DNA of 64,000 nt from Planctobacterium marinum (GTDB taxonomy: Bacteria; Pseudomonadota; Gammaproteobacteria; Enterobacterales; Alteromonadaceae), in the NCBI RefSeq assembly GCF_036322805.1, contig NZ_AP027272.1, positions 1,364,001 through 1,428,000 on the forward strand. Reading direction: 5' to 3'. Every line of letters starts with the position of its first letter. Positions within the stretch are counted from its first letter, which is position 1. Below the pieces are notes generated by a model, which saw nothing but the letters and a program-made list of their open reading frames with translations, was not told the DNA's origin and made no database searches. Position numbers and translations under genes: made by a program. This document shows positions 56,463 to 64,000 of the stretch, piece after piece.

Positions 56463-57355
56463 TAGTGTTTTAACCTGTTTCTCAAGGCTGATCTCAAACC
56501 GTCTCCAACCACATTGATGGATATGATCGCAATGAATATGGCAGCACCCGGGGCGGCAATACACCAAGGAGCGATATAAGCGATATCTAGCCCTTCGGAT
56601 AACATAGCTCCCAATTCTGCATCAGGTGCCTGCACACCTAAATTCAAAAAGCCAAGGGCACTGATATCTAAAATGGCAATGGAAAGAGCCAAAGTCCCTT
56701 GTACTACCAACATCTCTACCATATTCGGGAGCAGAGAAAACAAAAAGATCCTGAAGGGAGAGGCGCCATCTAAGCGGGCAGCGATGACGTATTCTTTATT
56801 GATTTCGACACGCACGAAGTCTCGAGTGTAATGAATAAATTGAGGGATCAGCGCCAGAGTAATGGCCCACATGGAATTGACTAAGCCCGGACCCAATATA
56901 GCAACGATAATAATGGCGATTAACAGGGTGGGGATTGCCATCATTGAATCGAGTAAGTGGTTTAAAATACTACTGCGCATGCCACTATTCATGCCTGCAA
57001 ATGCGCCAATGGCGACACCAATAATCATGGCTATCAGAACCAGAAAAACACTGATACCAAAGGTGACACGGCTGCCATAGATAACACGTGTTAATACATC
57101 CCTGCCTAAACCGTCGGTACCCAGCACATGAGTTATGCCACCGTTGCCGTCCCAGGCGGGAGGAACGAGCAGAGCATCAGTGTTTTGTTCTAGTGGCGTG
57201 TAGGGCGTAATCAGTGGCCCAAACAGAATGAACAAGGTGATACAGGCAAGAACACACAGACCAATAAAGGCAACATGGCTTTTCCTGAACTCATACCAGG
57301 TTTGACGCAGCGGGGAAGGAAACTGCTCCTCTTGGTAAAGACTAGATTTTAACAC
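56462..57355 (-). CDS. sapC: Sap transporter permease SapC
   Basis: 297 residues from a GTG at 57355, which overlaps the sapB 3' end by 14 bases; an ATG start further upstream would run deep into sapB. It has five or six helices. The EAA-like loop is EYVIAARLDGASPFRIFLFSLLPN, and GTDGLGRDVLTRVIYGSRVT is typical of DppC/SapC-type permeases. Inner membrane partner of SapB. Confidence 0.92.
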   Translation of the reverse strand: MLKSSLYQEEQFPSPLRQTWYEFRKSHVAFIGLCVLACITLFILFGPLITPYTPLEQNTDALLVPPAWDGNGGITHVLGTDGLGRDVLTRVIYGSRVTFGISVFLVLIAMIIGVAIGAFAGMNSGMRSSILNHLLDSMMAIPTLLIAIIIVAILGPGLVNSMWAITLALIPQFIHYTRDFVRVEINKEYVIAARLDGASPFRIFLFSLLPNMVEMLVVQGTLALSIAILDISALGFLNLGVQAPDAELGAMLSEGLDIAYIAPWCIAAPGAAIFIAIISINVVGDGLRSALRNRLKH

Positions 57356-58373
57356 GTTGTCTGTACAGCCTTCTTGGATCGATAATCTTGTGAATAATAT
57401 CAATAAATACGGTGAAAATGACCACCAAACTAGAAACCGCCAACATACCTGCTCTAATTGCCGGGTAGTCACCCTGATAGATGGCTTGTAACAGCCAATT
57501 TCCAATGCCAGGCCATGAGAAGATACTCTCAACAATCATGGCATTAGTGAGTAATGTCGTAAACTGCAACGCCAGCTGCGGCATGATTGGGATGATAGTA
57601 TTGCGTATTCCATGGCGTAAAATAACCTGAGTGCGATTCAGGCCTTTTGCGGTTGCTGCTTTAATATATTCACTACTCATTACCTCAATAACTGAGCGTC
57701 GCGTTATGCGCAAGATGATCGTGCTGGTAACTATTGAAATGGATAAAGTAGGTAATACCAGATGCTCTAAAGCATCGGTAAACGCATCCCATTTATAAGG
57801 TAAATCAGAGCTGAGAATATCAATGAGGATAAAGCCTGTTTGCGGAGGAATGTCATATAGTAAACTGATACGTCCTGATATAGGAAACCATCCTAACTGC
57901 AAAGAGAGTACTAAAATTAATAGCAGTGCCAGCCAGAAAACAGGAATGGAGTAGCCTACTAAACTGAACGATAAAATACTGTAATCAGTTAGCTTGTTGT
58001 GCTTAAGTCCTGAAATAAAGCCAAGTGGAATACCCACAGCCAAAGAGATAAAAAGGGCGTAGGCGCTCAACTCAATACTGGCCGGGAGGGTAGTTAGTAT
58101 TTCCTGAAATAAAGGTTGCCCCGAGCTAAAGCTCTGCCCCCATTGACCTTGCCAAAGCATCTCAAGGTATGCCATGAATTGCCAGAATACACCTTCATTT
58201 TCTTTGTAGAGTGCTGCAAAGAGTTCTCGCTGTTCTGGGGTGTCAAAATGAACGCCTGTAAGGTTGGTTAAATAATCACCGGGAAATAACCAAGCCAAAC
58301 CAAATGATGCCATGGCTAGCATGAACAAGGTAAAAACTAACAGATTGAGTCGACGGAACAGATACAAACTCAT
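57342..58373 (-). CDS. sapB: Sap transporter permease SapB
   Basis: 343 residues with six helices. GIPLGFISGLKHNKLTDYSI and SEYIKAATAKGLNRTQVILRHGIRNTIIPI (EAA loop) are typical of the DppB/SapB permease family. It overlaps sapA by 4 bases (ATGA). It forms the membrane channel with SapC. Confidence 0.93.
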   Translation of the reverse strand: MSLYLFRRLNLLVFTLFMLAMASFGLAWLFPGDYLTNLTGVHFDTPEQRELFAALYKENEGVFWQFMAYLEMLWQGQWGQSFSSGQPLFQEILTTLPASIELSAYALFISLAVGIPLGFISGLKHNKLTDYSILSFSLVGYSIPVFWLALLLILVLSLQLGWFPISGRISLLYDIPPQTGFILIDILSSDLPYKWDAFTDALEHLVLPTLSISIVTSTIILRITRRSVIEVMSSEYIKAATAKGLNRTQVILRHGIRNTIIPIMPQLALQFTTLLTNAMIVESIFSWPGIGNWLLQAIYQGDYPAIRAGMLAVSSLVVIFTVFIDIIHKIIDPRRLYRQRVKI

Positions 58374-59995
58374 TGCGCAATCACCACATCACCAAATCTG
58401 ATACCACCAAACGGATTAATCACCAGGTTGTGAACGTTCTTTCGATACGCTTGGAAACGATAGGCATGCGCTATTGGTACTAGTGGTATCTGGTCGGCAA
58501 TAATAGCATTCGCTGTTTGATACAGAGCTGCTCTTGTTTGCGGGTCGGAATAAGTAAGTGCATCGTCAATGATCTCATCAAAGGTTTTATTACACCACTT
58601 GGCTCGGTTGGTTCCCGAGTCAATTGCGGCACAACTTAAAACAGGGCGATAGAAGTTATCAGGATCGCCATTGTCAGCAGACCATCCAATAAGCACTGAA
58701 TCGTGGGCGCCACTATCAAGACGCCTGCGAAACAAGCTCCACTCGAAGCTAATAATTTCCACGTTTATGTCCAACTGCTCGAGATAACCTTGGATTAACT
58801 CCGCCATCATAATCGCATTGGGATTATAGGCTCGCTCAATTGGCATCGCCCATATATTCATTGTAAAGCCAGGTTCAATACCATTTTCTCGCAACAAATC
58901 CCGGGCAAGAACGGGGTTATAACTATTATCTCGTAAATCTGCTTGATATGCCCAACTGCTCGGCGGGATCAGGCCATTAGCTTTAATAGCACTGTCAAAG
59001 TACACAGCCTCCAGAATACTGGATTTATCGATCCCCATTGCTAGCGCCCGCCTAACCTCTGGATTATCAAAAGGGGGTTTGCTGGTATTGAATGCCCAAA
59101 AACCCACATTCAGTCCCGGCTTCTCGTCTAACATCAGATTGTCTCTGTCGCGAATGATGTCCAGTTCACTATGGGCGGGTAAAGACATGACATCACATTC
59201 TCCGGTCATCAGCTTGGCCAAACGCAATGAACTGGAGGGAGTTATGTCATAAATCAATTGTTCGATAGTTTGATCGTGTTTCCAGTACTCTTGATGTTTT
59301 GCATATCGAATGAAGCGGTCTTTTCTGTAACTTACAAACTTGAATGGCCCACTACCAATCGGTTGCTCATCGAGTAACTGAGGTTGATTCGTGGTTAAAA
59401 GCTGCTCGGCATATTCTTTGGATAAAATAATGGCAAAATCGGTTGCCAGGTTGGCCAGAAACGAGCTGTCGGGTTTGTTTAATTCAATTTCGATGCGATA
59501 ACCATTAATACGGCGTACATCTTTTATCAGTTTATCCAATCCCAGACTCACGAAATAAGGGTAATCACTGACATCAATATCGTGAAATGGATGAGACTCC
59601 AGGCGCCAGCGGTTGATGCTAAAAATAACATCGTCGGCATTCAGGTAACGGGATGGCTGGAAATAAGGCGTCTGGTGAAAGCTGACGCGTTTTCTCAGCT
59701 GAAAGGTATAAATCAAACCATTACCGCTCACTCGCCAACTCTCAGCTATCCCCGGAATAATTTGGCTGTCTTCTGGATCAAATTCTAACAACCTGTCATA
59801 TAACTGATGAGATGTGGCGTCAACGGTGGTGCCTGAAGTATCAAGTTGAGGGTTAAAACTGGTTGGACTGCCCTCAGAGCAATAAACAAGACCTTCAGAT
59901 TTAAACTGAATTTCCTGGTTTTTGCTACATGCTGTCAATAGTGATAACGAAAACGCTATTGTCAGAATACAGCTGTGCTTAAGATTAATCTTCAA
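58370..59995 (-). CDS. sapA: Sap transporter substrate-binding lipoprotein SapA
   Basis: 541 residues, solute-binding protein family 5 (Dpp/Opp/Sap type). The N-terminus is a lipoprotein signal (ILTIAFSLSLLTAC, lipobox LTAC-S) rather than the plain signal peptide of E. coli SapA. Family blocks: GLVYCSEGSPTSFNPQLDTSGTTVDA, AESWRVSGNGLIYTFQLRKRVSFHQT and FDNPEVRRALAMGIDK. It binds the periplasmic substrate and delivers it to SapBC. Its start overlaps the pspF 3' end by 11 bases. Confidence 0.92.
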   Translation of the reverse strand: MKINLKHSCILTIAFSLSLLTACSKNQEIQFKSEGLVYCSEGSPTSFNPQLDTSGTTVDATSHQLYDRLLEFDPEDSQIIPGIAESWRVSGNGLIYTFQLRKRVSFHQTPYFQPSRYLNADDVIFSINRWRLESHPFHDIDVSDYPYFVSLGLDKLIKDVRRINGYRIEIELNKPDSSFLANLATDFAIILSKEYAEQLLTTNQPQLLDEQPIGSGPFKFVSYRKDRFIRYAKHQEYWKHDQTIEQLIYDITPSSSLRLAKLMTGECDVMSLPAHSELDIIRDRDNLMLDEKPGLNVGFWAFNTSKPPFDNPEVRRALAMGIDKSSILEAVYFDSAIKANGLIPPSSWAYQADLRDNSYNPVLARDLLRENGIEPGFTMNIWAMPIERAYNPNAIMMAELIQGYLEQLDINVEIISFEWSLFRRRLDSGAHDSVLIGWSADNGDPDNFYRPVLSCAAIDSGTNRAKWCNKTFDEIIDDALTYSDPQTRAALYQTANAIIADQIPLVPIAHAYRFQAYRKNVHNLVINPFGGIRFGDVVIAQ

Positions 59996-61094
59996 CTGAT
60001 TGATCCAACAGATTGTATTTTTTCAGATAGCCGCGCAATTGATGATATGTCAGGGACAGCTTCTCAGCAGTTTTCTTTTGGTTGTAATGGCTATCGGCCA
60101 AGGCTTGTTTAATCATATCAATTTCGTAGTTTTGACTGAGTTCTTTGAGATCTACCGGAAACTCAAAACTATTCAATGCTGCACTTTCAACAAGGTCAGG
60201 TTTACTGACTGCATCGTTACTCGAGACTGTCGTATCAGGTTGAATAATAGCGGTTGCCATTGGCGCGCTAGTGGTAATGCGGTCCTGTGTTTTGATGCGC
60301 TTTTTAGGGCGATATTCAGACTCAAATGGGTCGATAATAATATCGTGTACTGGTACATAAGGATTATTGGTGCGGTACACTGAGCGCTCTACTACGTTTT
60401 TTAATTCCCGGATATTGCCTGGCCAATCGTAGTCCAGTAGCACGCGTTTTGCTTTTTCCGTAAAACCACTAAAAAGCTCGAGCTCCATTTCCCGAATCAT
60501 ATTAATGGCAAAGTGCTCGGCCAATACCAAGATATCCTCCCGGCGCTCCCTTAGAGGGGGCAGGGTGATCACGTCGAAGGCTAATCGGTCTAGTAAGTCG
60601 GCGCGAAACTCTCCGTTTTCTGCTAGACCCGGCAGGTCTTCGTTGGTTGCAGCAATCAGGCGCACGTCGACTTTGACTGAACGAGAGCCGCCAACACGTT
60701 CGAATTCACCGTATTCGATGACTCTCAGAAGCTTTTCCTGTATGAGCCCTGAGGTATTAGCCAATTCGTCCAGAAACAGTGTGCCATTATGGGCCACCTC
60801 AAACCGTCCCTCTCTGCGCTTGTTAGCCCCGGTAAAAGCACCTGCTTCATAGCCGAACAGTTCAGACTCCAGCAGTGATTCGCTTAATGCAGCACAGTTG
60901 AGTTTTATATAAGGTTGATCCCAGCGCCTAGAAAGGTAATGCAAACGGGCGGCAATTAACTCTTTACCCGTTCCCCGTTCACCGATAACCAGTACCGGCT
61001 TAGTCAATGTCGCAATTTGAGATATTTGCTCCAGCACTTCCAGAAAACTGTTGGCCTGGCCAATAAGATTGTCTTGTTGACGAAATCGACTCAT
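59985..61094 (-). CDS. pspF: Psp operon transcriptional activator PspF
   Basis: 369 residues: a sigma-54 enhancer-binding protein without a receiver domain. GERGTGKELIAARLHY (Walker A), GYEAGAFTGANKRR (intact GAFTGA loop), FLDELANTSG (Walker B) and RADLLDRLAFDVITLPPLRER are all present. A C-terminal Fis-type HTH follows (NQKKTAEKLSLTYHQLRGYLKKY). PspF activates pspABC and is held in check by PspA. It is divergent from pspA and overlaps sapA downstream, so both are probably in one transcript. In E. coli the two loci are near each other but separated. Confidence 0.94.
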   Translation of the reverse strand: MSRFRQQDNLIGQANSFLEVLEQISQIATLTKPVLVIGERGTGKELIAARLHYLSRRWDQPYIKLNCAALSESLLESELFGYEAGAFTGANKRREGRFEVAHNGTLFLDELANTSGLIQEKLLRVIEYGEFERVGGSRSVKVDVRLIAATNEDLPGLAENGEFRADLLDRLAFDVITLPPLRERREDILVLAEHFAINMIREMELELFSGFTEKAKRVLLDYDWPGNIRELKNVVERSVYRTNNPYVPVHDIIIDPFESEYRPKKRIKTQDRITTSAPMATAIIQPDTTVSSNDAVSKPDLVESAALNSFEFPVDLKELSQNYEIDMIKQALADSHYNQKKTAEKLSLTYHQLRGYLKKYNLLDQSVED

Positions 61095-61109
61095 GAAAAA
61101 CCTTATTTT

Positions 61110-61126
61110 TTGGTTTAATTAACCAA
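61110..61126. promoter_or_regulatory. Palindrome in the pspF-pspA intergenic region, candidate PspF site
   Basis: TTGGTT-TAATT-AACCAA, a perfect 6-base-arm palindrome 16 bases upstream of pspF and about 110 bases upstream of the candidate psp sigma-54 promoter, a distance that suits a PspF enhancer that also autoregulates pspF. No known consensus was matched. Confidence 0.4.
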
Positions 61127-61219
61127 TTAATGGTAAAAACAGAATAATAGGCCAAATGTTAACTAATTGCTAAGCTTAATAATACTACTTAATTCAAAGG
61201 GTTACGGACTTATCCTGTT

Positions 61220-61235
61220 TGGCCTGTTATTTGAA
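61220..61235 (+). promoter_or_regulatory. Candidate sigma-54 promoter of pspABC
   Basis: TGGCC (GG at 61221-61222), ten bases, then GA (61233-61234) in TTTGAA: the GG-N10-GC spacing is right but the -12 is GA instead of GC. The pspF partner and position 60-70 bases before pspA make it the best candidate in the gap. Confidence 0.4.
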
Positions 61236-61292
61236 TAGTAATTCTCAGTATTTTAGCAATCAGAATGAGATAAAAACTAAGAGGTAACAATT

Positions 61293-61979
61293 ATGGGTAT
61301 TTTTTCTCGTTTTTCCGATATTGTAAATTCAAATATCAATTCTCTATTAGATAAGGCAGAAGATCCTGAGAAAATGGTACGCCTGATCATTCAGGAAATG
61401 GAAGATACGTTGGTTGAAGTGCGTTCAGCATCAGCGAAGACTTTGGCCAATAAAAAGGATATCTCTCGTCAAATAGACAAGTTAGAGCATGAAGCTAGCG
61501 ATTGGGCTGCGAAAGCAGAATTAGCCTTGAGCAAGGGCAGGGAAGACTTGGCTCGCGCCGCTTTGGTGGAAAAGAAGAAGTGTATTGAACACGCCGACAG
61601 TTTAAAACATGAGCTGGGCCTTCTGGAAGAGCAATTAACTAAGTTGAAAGCTGAAGTGGAACAGCTGCAAGAAAAGCTTGCGGATGCCAAATCCCGTCAA
61701 AAGGCGATCATAATGCGCCAGAAGACAGTGAGCTCACGTTTGGAAGTGAAAAAACGTTTAGATAGCAGTAAAGTTGATGATGCAATGGATCGGTTTGAGC
61801 GATATGAGCAAAAAATCGACAGTCTGGAATCTCAGGTAGATGCTTATGACATAGGCAAAAAGACGCTTTCGGATGAATTCGCGGAACTTGAATCAGAAAA
61901 CAAGGTGGAAGATGAATTAGCCGCCATGAAAGCCAAGCTAAAAACTCAGAAAAAAGATAATAAAAAAGATGCTAAGTAA
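61293..61979 (+). CDS. pspA: Phage shock protein A
   Basis: 228 residues, almost wholly coiled-coil helices (IM30/PspA family). GIFSRFSDIVNSNINSLLDKAEDPEKMVRLIIQEMEDTLVEVRS is the N-terminal amphipathic/AH region. PspA binds stressed inner membrane and inhibits PspF in its free form. AAGAGGTAACAATT precedes the ATG. First gene of pspABC. Confidence 0.96.
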   Translation: MGIFSRFSDIVNSNINSLLDKAEDPEKMVRLIIQEMEDTLVEVRSASAKTLANKKDISRQIDKLEHEASDWAAKAELALSKGREDLARAALVEKKKCIEHADSLKHELGLLEEQLTKLKAEVEQLQEKLADAKSRQKAIIMRQKTVSSRLEVKKRLDSSKVDDAMDRFERYEQKIDSLESQVDAYDIGKKTLSDEFAELESENKVEDELAAMKAKLKTQKKDNKKDAK

Positions 61980-62006
61980 GTAGCTTAAAGAAACTGGAGG
62001 TTGCTC

Positions 62007-62243
62007 GTGGAAGATGTTGTAGGAATTATTGTTGCGCCAATTGTTGTGTTTTTAGTCATCGTGGCGCCTATTTGGTTGATTTTACACTACCGCAGTAAGA
62101 AGCAATTGAGTCAAGGCTTATCAGAAGCAGAGATTCGAACGCTCAATGATTTGGCTCGTCAGGCAGAGGGCATGGCAGATCGGATCAAAACACTGGAGTC
62201 CATTCTTGACGAAGAGGCACCGGATTGGCGTAACAAGGTGTGA
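62007..62243 (+). CDS. pspB: Phage shock protein B
   Basis: 78 residues from a GTG with TGGAGG 6 bases upstream. One N-terminal helix (IVAPIVVFLVIVAPIWLILHY) precedes a leucine-rich coiled coil with LSEAEIRTLNDLARQAEGMADRI, the PspB signature. With PspC it senses membrane stress and recruits PspA. Its stop lies 3 bases before the pspC ATG. Confidence 0.93.
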   Translation: MEDVVGIIVAPIVVFLVIVAPIWLILHYRSKKQLSQGLSEAEIRTLNDLARQAEGMADRIKTLESILDEEAPDWRNKV

Positions 62244-62245
62244 TT

Positions 62246-62677
62246 ATGAAAAAAGAACTATACAGAGATACAGAAAAAGGCAAGATTGCAGGCGTTTGCG
62301 CCGGACTAGCAGAGTACTTTGGGTGGGAGCTTTGGTTGGTTCGAATCATTTTCATTTCAGGCTTTTTACTAACCGGCTCCTTTTTCTTTATGGCGTATGT
62401 TATCGGGTGGTTTGTGTTAGACAAAAAAAATCCAGAACATGTCCAGAAGAACCCGCTCTCAGTAGCCGCTGATAAATCCAAAGGCTGGGTATCTAACCTT
62501 GGTGATGATGTGAAAGTAGAGGTGAAATCCAAAGTTTGGCAAGCCGGTGAGCCGCCTAAGCAGGCCTTTAAAGACATTCATTGTCACTTCGGTAAACTGG
62601 AATTGAGATTGCACAAGATGGAGTCTTATGTGACGTCTTCGGAATTCCAATTAAACCGAGAGTTCAACAAACTCTAA
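62246..62677 (+). CDS. pspC: Phage shock protein C
   Basis: 143 residues. KKELYRDTEKGKIAGVCAGLAEYFGWELWLVRIIF is the PspC domain, followed by a helix (GFLLTGSFFFMAYVIGWFVL) and a charged C-terminal coiled coil (HCHFGKLELRLHKMESYV). I use the ATG at 62246 with AAGGTG 5 bases upstream; a GTG at 62240 overlaps pspB. It is an inner-membrane sensor that with PspB releases PspA's inhibition of PspF. No pspD follows. Confidence 0.93.
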   Translation: MKKELYRDTEKGKIAGVCAGLAEYFGWELWLVRIIFISGFLLTGSFFFMAYVIGWFVLDKKNPEHVQKNPLSVAADKSKGWVSNLGDDVKVEVKSKVWQAGEPPKQAFKDIHCHFGKLELRLHKMESYVTSSEFQLNREFNKL

Positions 62678-62685
62678 AGAATGAG

Positions 62686-62715
62686 AACCTTTACCATTGG
62701 TAAAGGTTTTTTTAT
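62686..62715 (+). terminator. Intrinsic terminator of pspABC
   Basis: AACCTTTACC, loop ATT, GGTAAAGGTTTTTTT: a 10-pair stem with a T7 tail, 8 bases past pspC. Confidence 0.9.
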
Positions 62716-62882
62716 GGCTGTTAAATACCGTCGCCAACTAATGTCTTGTAGTGGTCTTACAAGCCAACTTATCGCTGCTTTTTCCAACAACTTCTTCGCT
62801 TTGTTGCATCTACGCACTTTCCTTTCTCGGTGTTATGAGATAGATTCGTAACATTATCTTTACATAAGCTAGGGGAAGTTGA

Positions 62883-64000
62883 GTGCGGCTTGAGATTACT
62901 TGCCATGACCGATTGGGTATTACTCAGGATGTATTGGATATTCTCGTTAAATACAATATTGATCTGCGTGGCATAGAGATTGACCCTGCGGGGAAAATAT
63001 TCCTTAGTTTTCCAACTATTGAATTTAACGAATTTCAACATCTAATGCCAGAGATCCGTAAGCTCAGTGGCGTAACCGATGTTAAAACCACTCCGTTTAT
63101 GCCGATTGAACGGGAGCGTAACGAGTTAAATGCGATTCTTGAAACCTTGCCTGATCCGGTTTTTTCTGTTGATGCCAAAGGCAGAATAATGCTGACCAAC
63201 GATGCTGCCGCCTCTAGTTTAGATGAGGAGCGACAAAGTCTTTTGGGAATTCAGGTATCTGAACTGGTTAAAGGCTTCAATGTCGTAAAGTGGTTGGAAA
63301 GCAAAGATATCAACATTCAGGCCCACAAAGTTAAATTTGTGGAGCAAGACTTCCTGGCTGATTTTTTCCCGGTGTTTGTGCCTGACTCATCACAATCTCC
63401 TATTTTGGCCGGAGCAGTCATTCTACTCAAATCTGAATTTCGACTCGGCCAACAATTCAGTGTTTTTCATCAGCCCGGAGAAGAAAGCTTTAATCATATT
63501 TTTGCGCAAAGTACCGCGATGAAACGAACTGTTCGGGAAGCTAAAAAGTTTGCCGAATCAAATTTACCATTATTGTTTTTTGGGGAAACCGGAACAGGTA
63601 AAGAAACCTTAGCCAGGGCTTGTCACTCCATAACAGCTGGCAGTGAGAAGGTGTTCTGTCAGGTAGTGGTTACCGGGAAATCTGACGAGGAACTGGATGG
63701 CATATTATTTGGTGATAACACAACACCCGGTGTGCTGAATGACGAACAAAACGGTACTGTGTTATTGAAAGAAATCAATGACTTGAGTGCCTTTATTCAA
63801 GCAAAGTTGTGGGCTTGGCTACAACAAAATGAGAAACAATATCAGAGTGGCAATAGTGAGTCGAAACAGGCCAGGCTGATGGTAACGACACAGGAAGATA
63901 TTAGCCTAGCTGTCACAGAGGGTAAGTTCAGAGAAGATCTGTATTTCAGATTAACATCGTTGGTGTTACCAGTACCATCTCTGCGAGACCGTAAAGGCGA
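62883..64000 (+). CDS. tyrR: TyrR-like transcriptional regulator, 3' end beyond the window
   Basis: An open frame from a GTG at 62883 (AGGGGAAG upstream) runs to the window edge, about 372 residues. The N-terminus RLEITCHDRLGITQDVLDILVKYNIDLRGIEIDPAGKI is an ACT domain very like TyrR, followed by a PAS region (LPDPVFSVDAKGRIMLTND, GFNVVKWLES) and an AAA+ domain with GETGTGKETLARACH (Walker A). The GAFTGA loop is absent, as in TyrR, which regulates sigma-70 promoters of aromatic amino acid genes. Walker B reads TVLLKEIND, where D is expected before E. The HTH would lie outside the window. Confidence 0.9.
   Translation, partial: MRLEITCHDRLGITQDVLDILVKYNIDLRGIEIDPAGKIFLSFPTIEFNEFQHLMPEIRKLSGVTDVKTTPFMPIERERNELNAILETLPDPVFSVDAKGRIMLTNDAAASSLDEERQSLLGIQVSELVKGFNVVKWLESKDINIQAHKVKFVEQDFLADFFPVFVPDSSQSPILAGAVILLKSEFRLGQQFSVFHQPGEESFNHIFAQSTAMKRTVREAKKFAESNLPLLFFGETGTGKETLARACHSITAGSEKVFCQVVVTGKSDEELDGILFGDNTTPGVLNDEQNGTVLLKEINDLSAFIQAKLWAWLQQNEKQYQSGNSESKQARLMVTTQEDISLAVTEGKFREDLYFRLTSLVLPVPSLRDRKG

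Noticed and set aside
62745-62763. CTTGTA/TACAAG palindrome upstream of tyrR, considered as a TyrR box
   Set aside because: TyrR boxes are TGTAAA-N6-TTTACA; here TGTA and TACA are 7 bases apart instead of 10, so the spacing is wrong.

Overview
The window is bacterial chromosome from a gammaproteobacterium. The diagnostic signs are an initiator tRNA followed by rimP-nusA-infB-rbfA-truB-rpsO, tig-clpP-clpX-lon-hupB-ppiD in a row, a pspF/pspABC locus joined to sapABCDF, a TyrR regulator, and ribF-ileS-lspA-fkpB-ispH next to minor type IV pilin genes. Moderate base composition, an OlsF-like aminolipid synthase and the gene order suggest a marine lineage around Alteromonadales/Oceanospirillales (perhaps Kangiellaceae); that placement is inference. 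I see no transposase, integrase, phage module or CRISPR array.

Layout: 1-8 kb holds a 5'-truncated FG-GAP repeat protein, an OlsF-like two-domain acyltransferase, an LpxH-like phosphoesterase, a small membrane protein, a secreted M28 peptidase and rpsT. 8.4-18 kb is more accessory: an orphan membrane protein, a four-gene overlapping ECF sigma-factor operon ending in a DUF3106 protein, marC, a chloramphenicol-acetyltransferase-like enzyme, an orphan 7TM-PAS histidine kinase with a changed H-box, a large metzincin-type protease and a YkvA/DUF1232 protein. 18.1-18.6 kb is a gene-free stretch full of small hairpins. 18.6-24.6 kb has a beta-barrel/crotonase pair, an EF-hand protein, murJ and an amidohydrolase broken by a one-base frameshift in a G6 tract.

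24.7-36.1 kb carries ribF-ileS-lspA-fkpB-ispH as one tight operon. It converges on a pilE-like pilin, and a divergent minor pilin operon (fimT-pilW-pilX-giant pilV-like) follows. The last pilin is 686 residues long, with a Cys/His cluster and a Big_2-like Ig segment, and no pilY1 is present. nrtS and glnB come next. 36.2-45.3 kb is the metY-nusA-infB translation cluster, then DUF1415 and folD on the other strand and a YgjV-like fusion. 45.4-45.9 kb is a Pro-Arg-His-Pro tRNA cluster with a near-consensus promoter. 46.1-54.6 kb is a protein-quality-control block (trigger factor, ClpXP, Lon, HU, PpiD). 54.7-62.7 kb is sapFDCBA-pspF on the minus strand, divergent from pspABC. The window closes inside a tyrR-like gene.

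Most genes are recognisable core genes. The less ordinary items are the giant pilin, the amidohydrolase frameshift, the hairpin-rich intergenic block, the altered Walker B of TyrR, the sigma-factor/DUF3106 operon and the pspF-sapA coupling. Several starts are TTG or GTG codons placed by Shine-Dalgarno position and family N-termini. All functional calls come from reading motifs by eye, with no database search.
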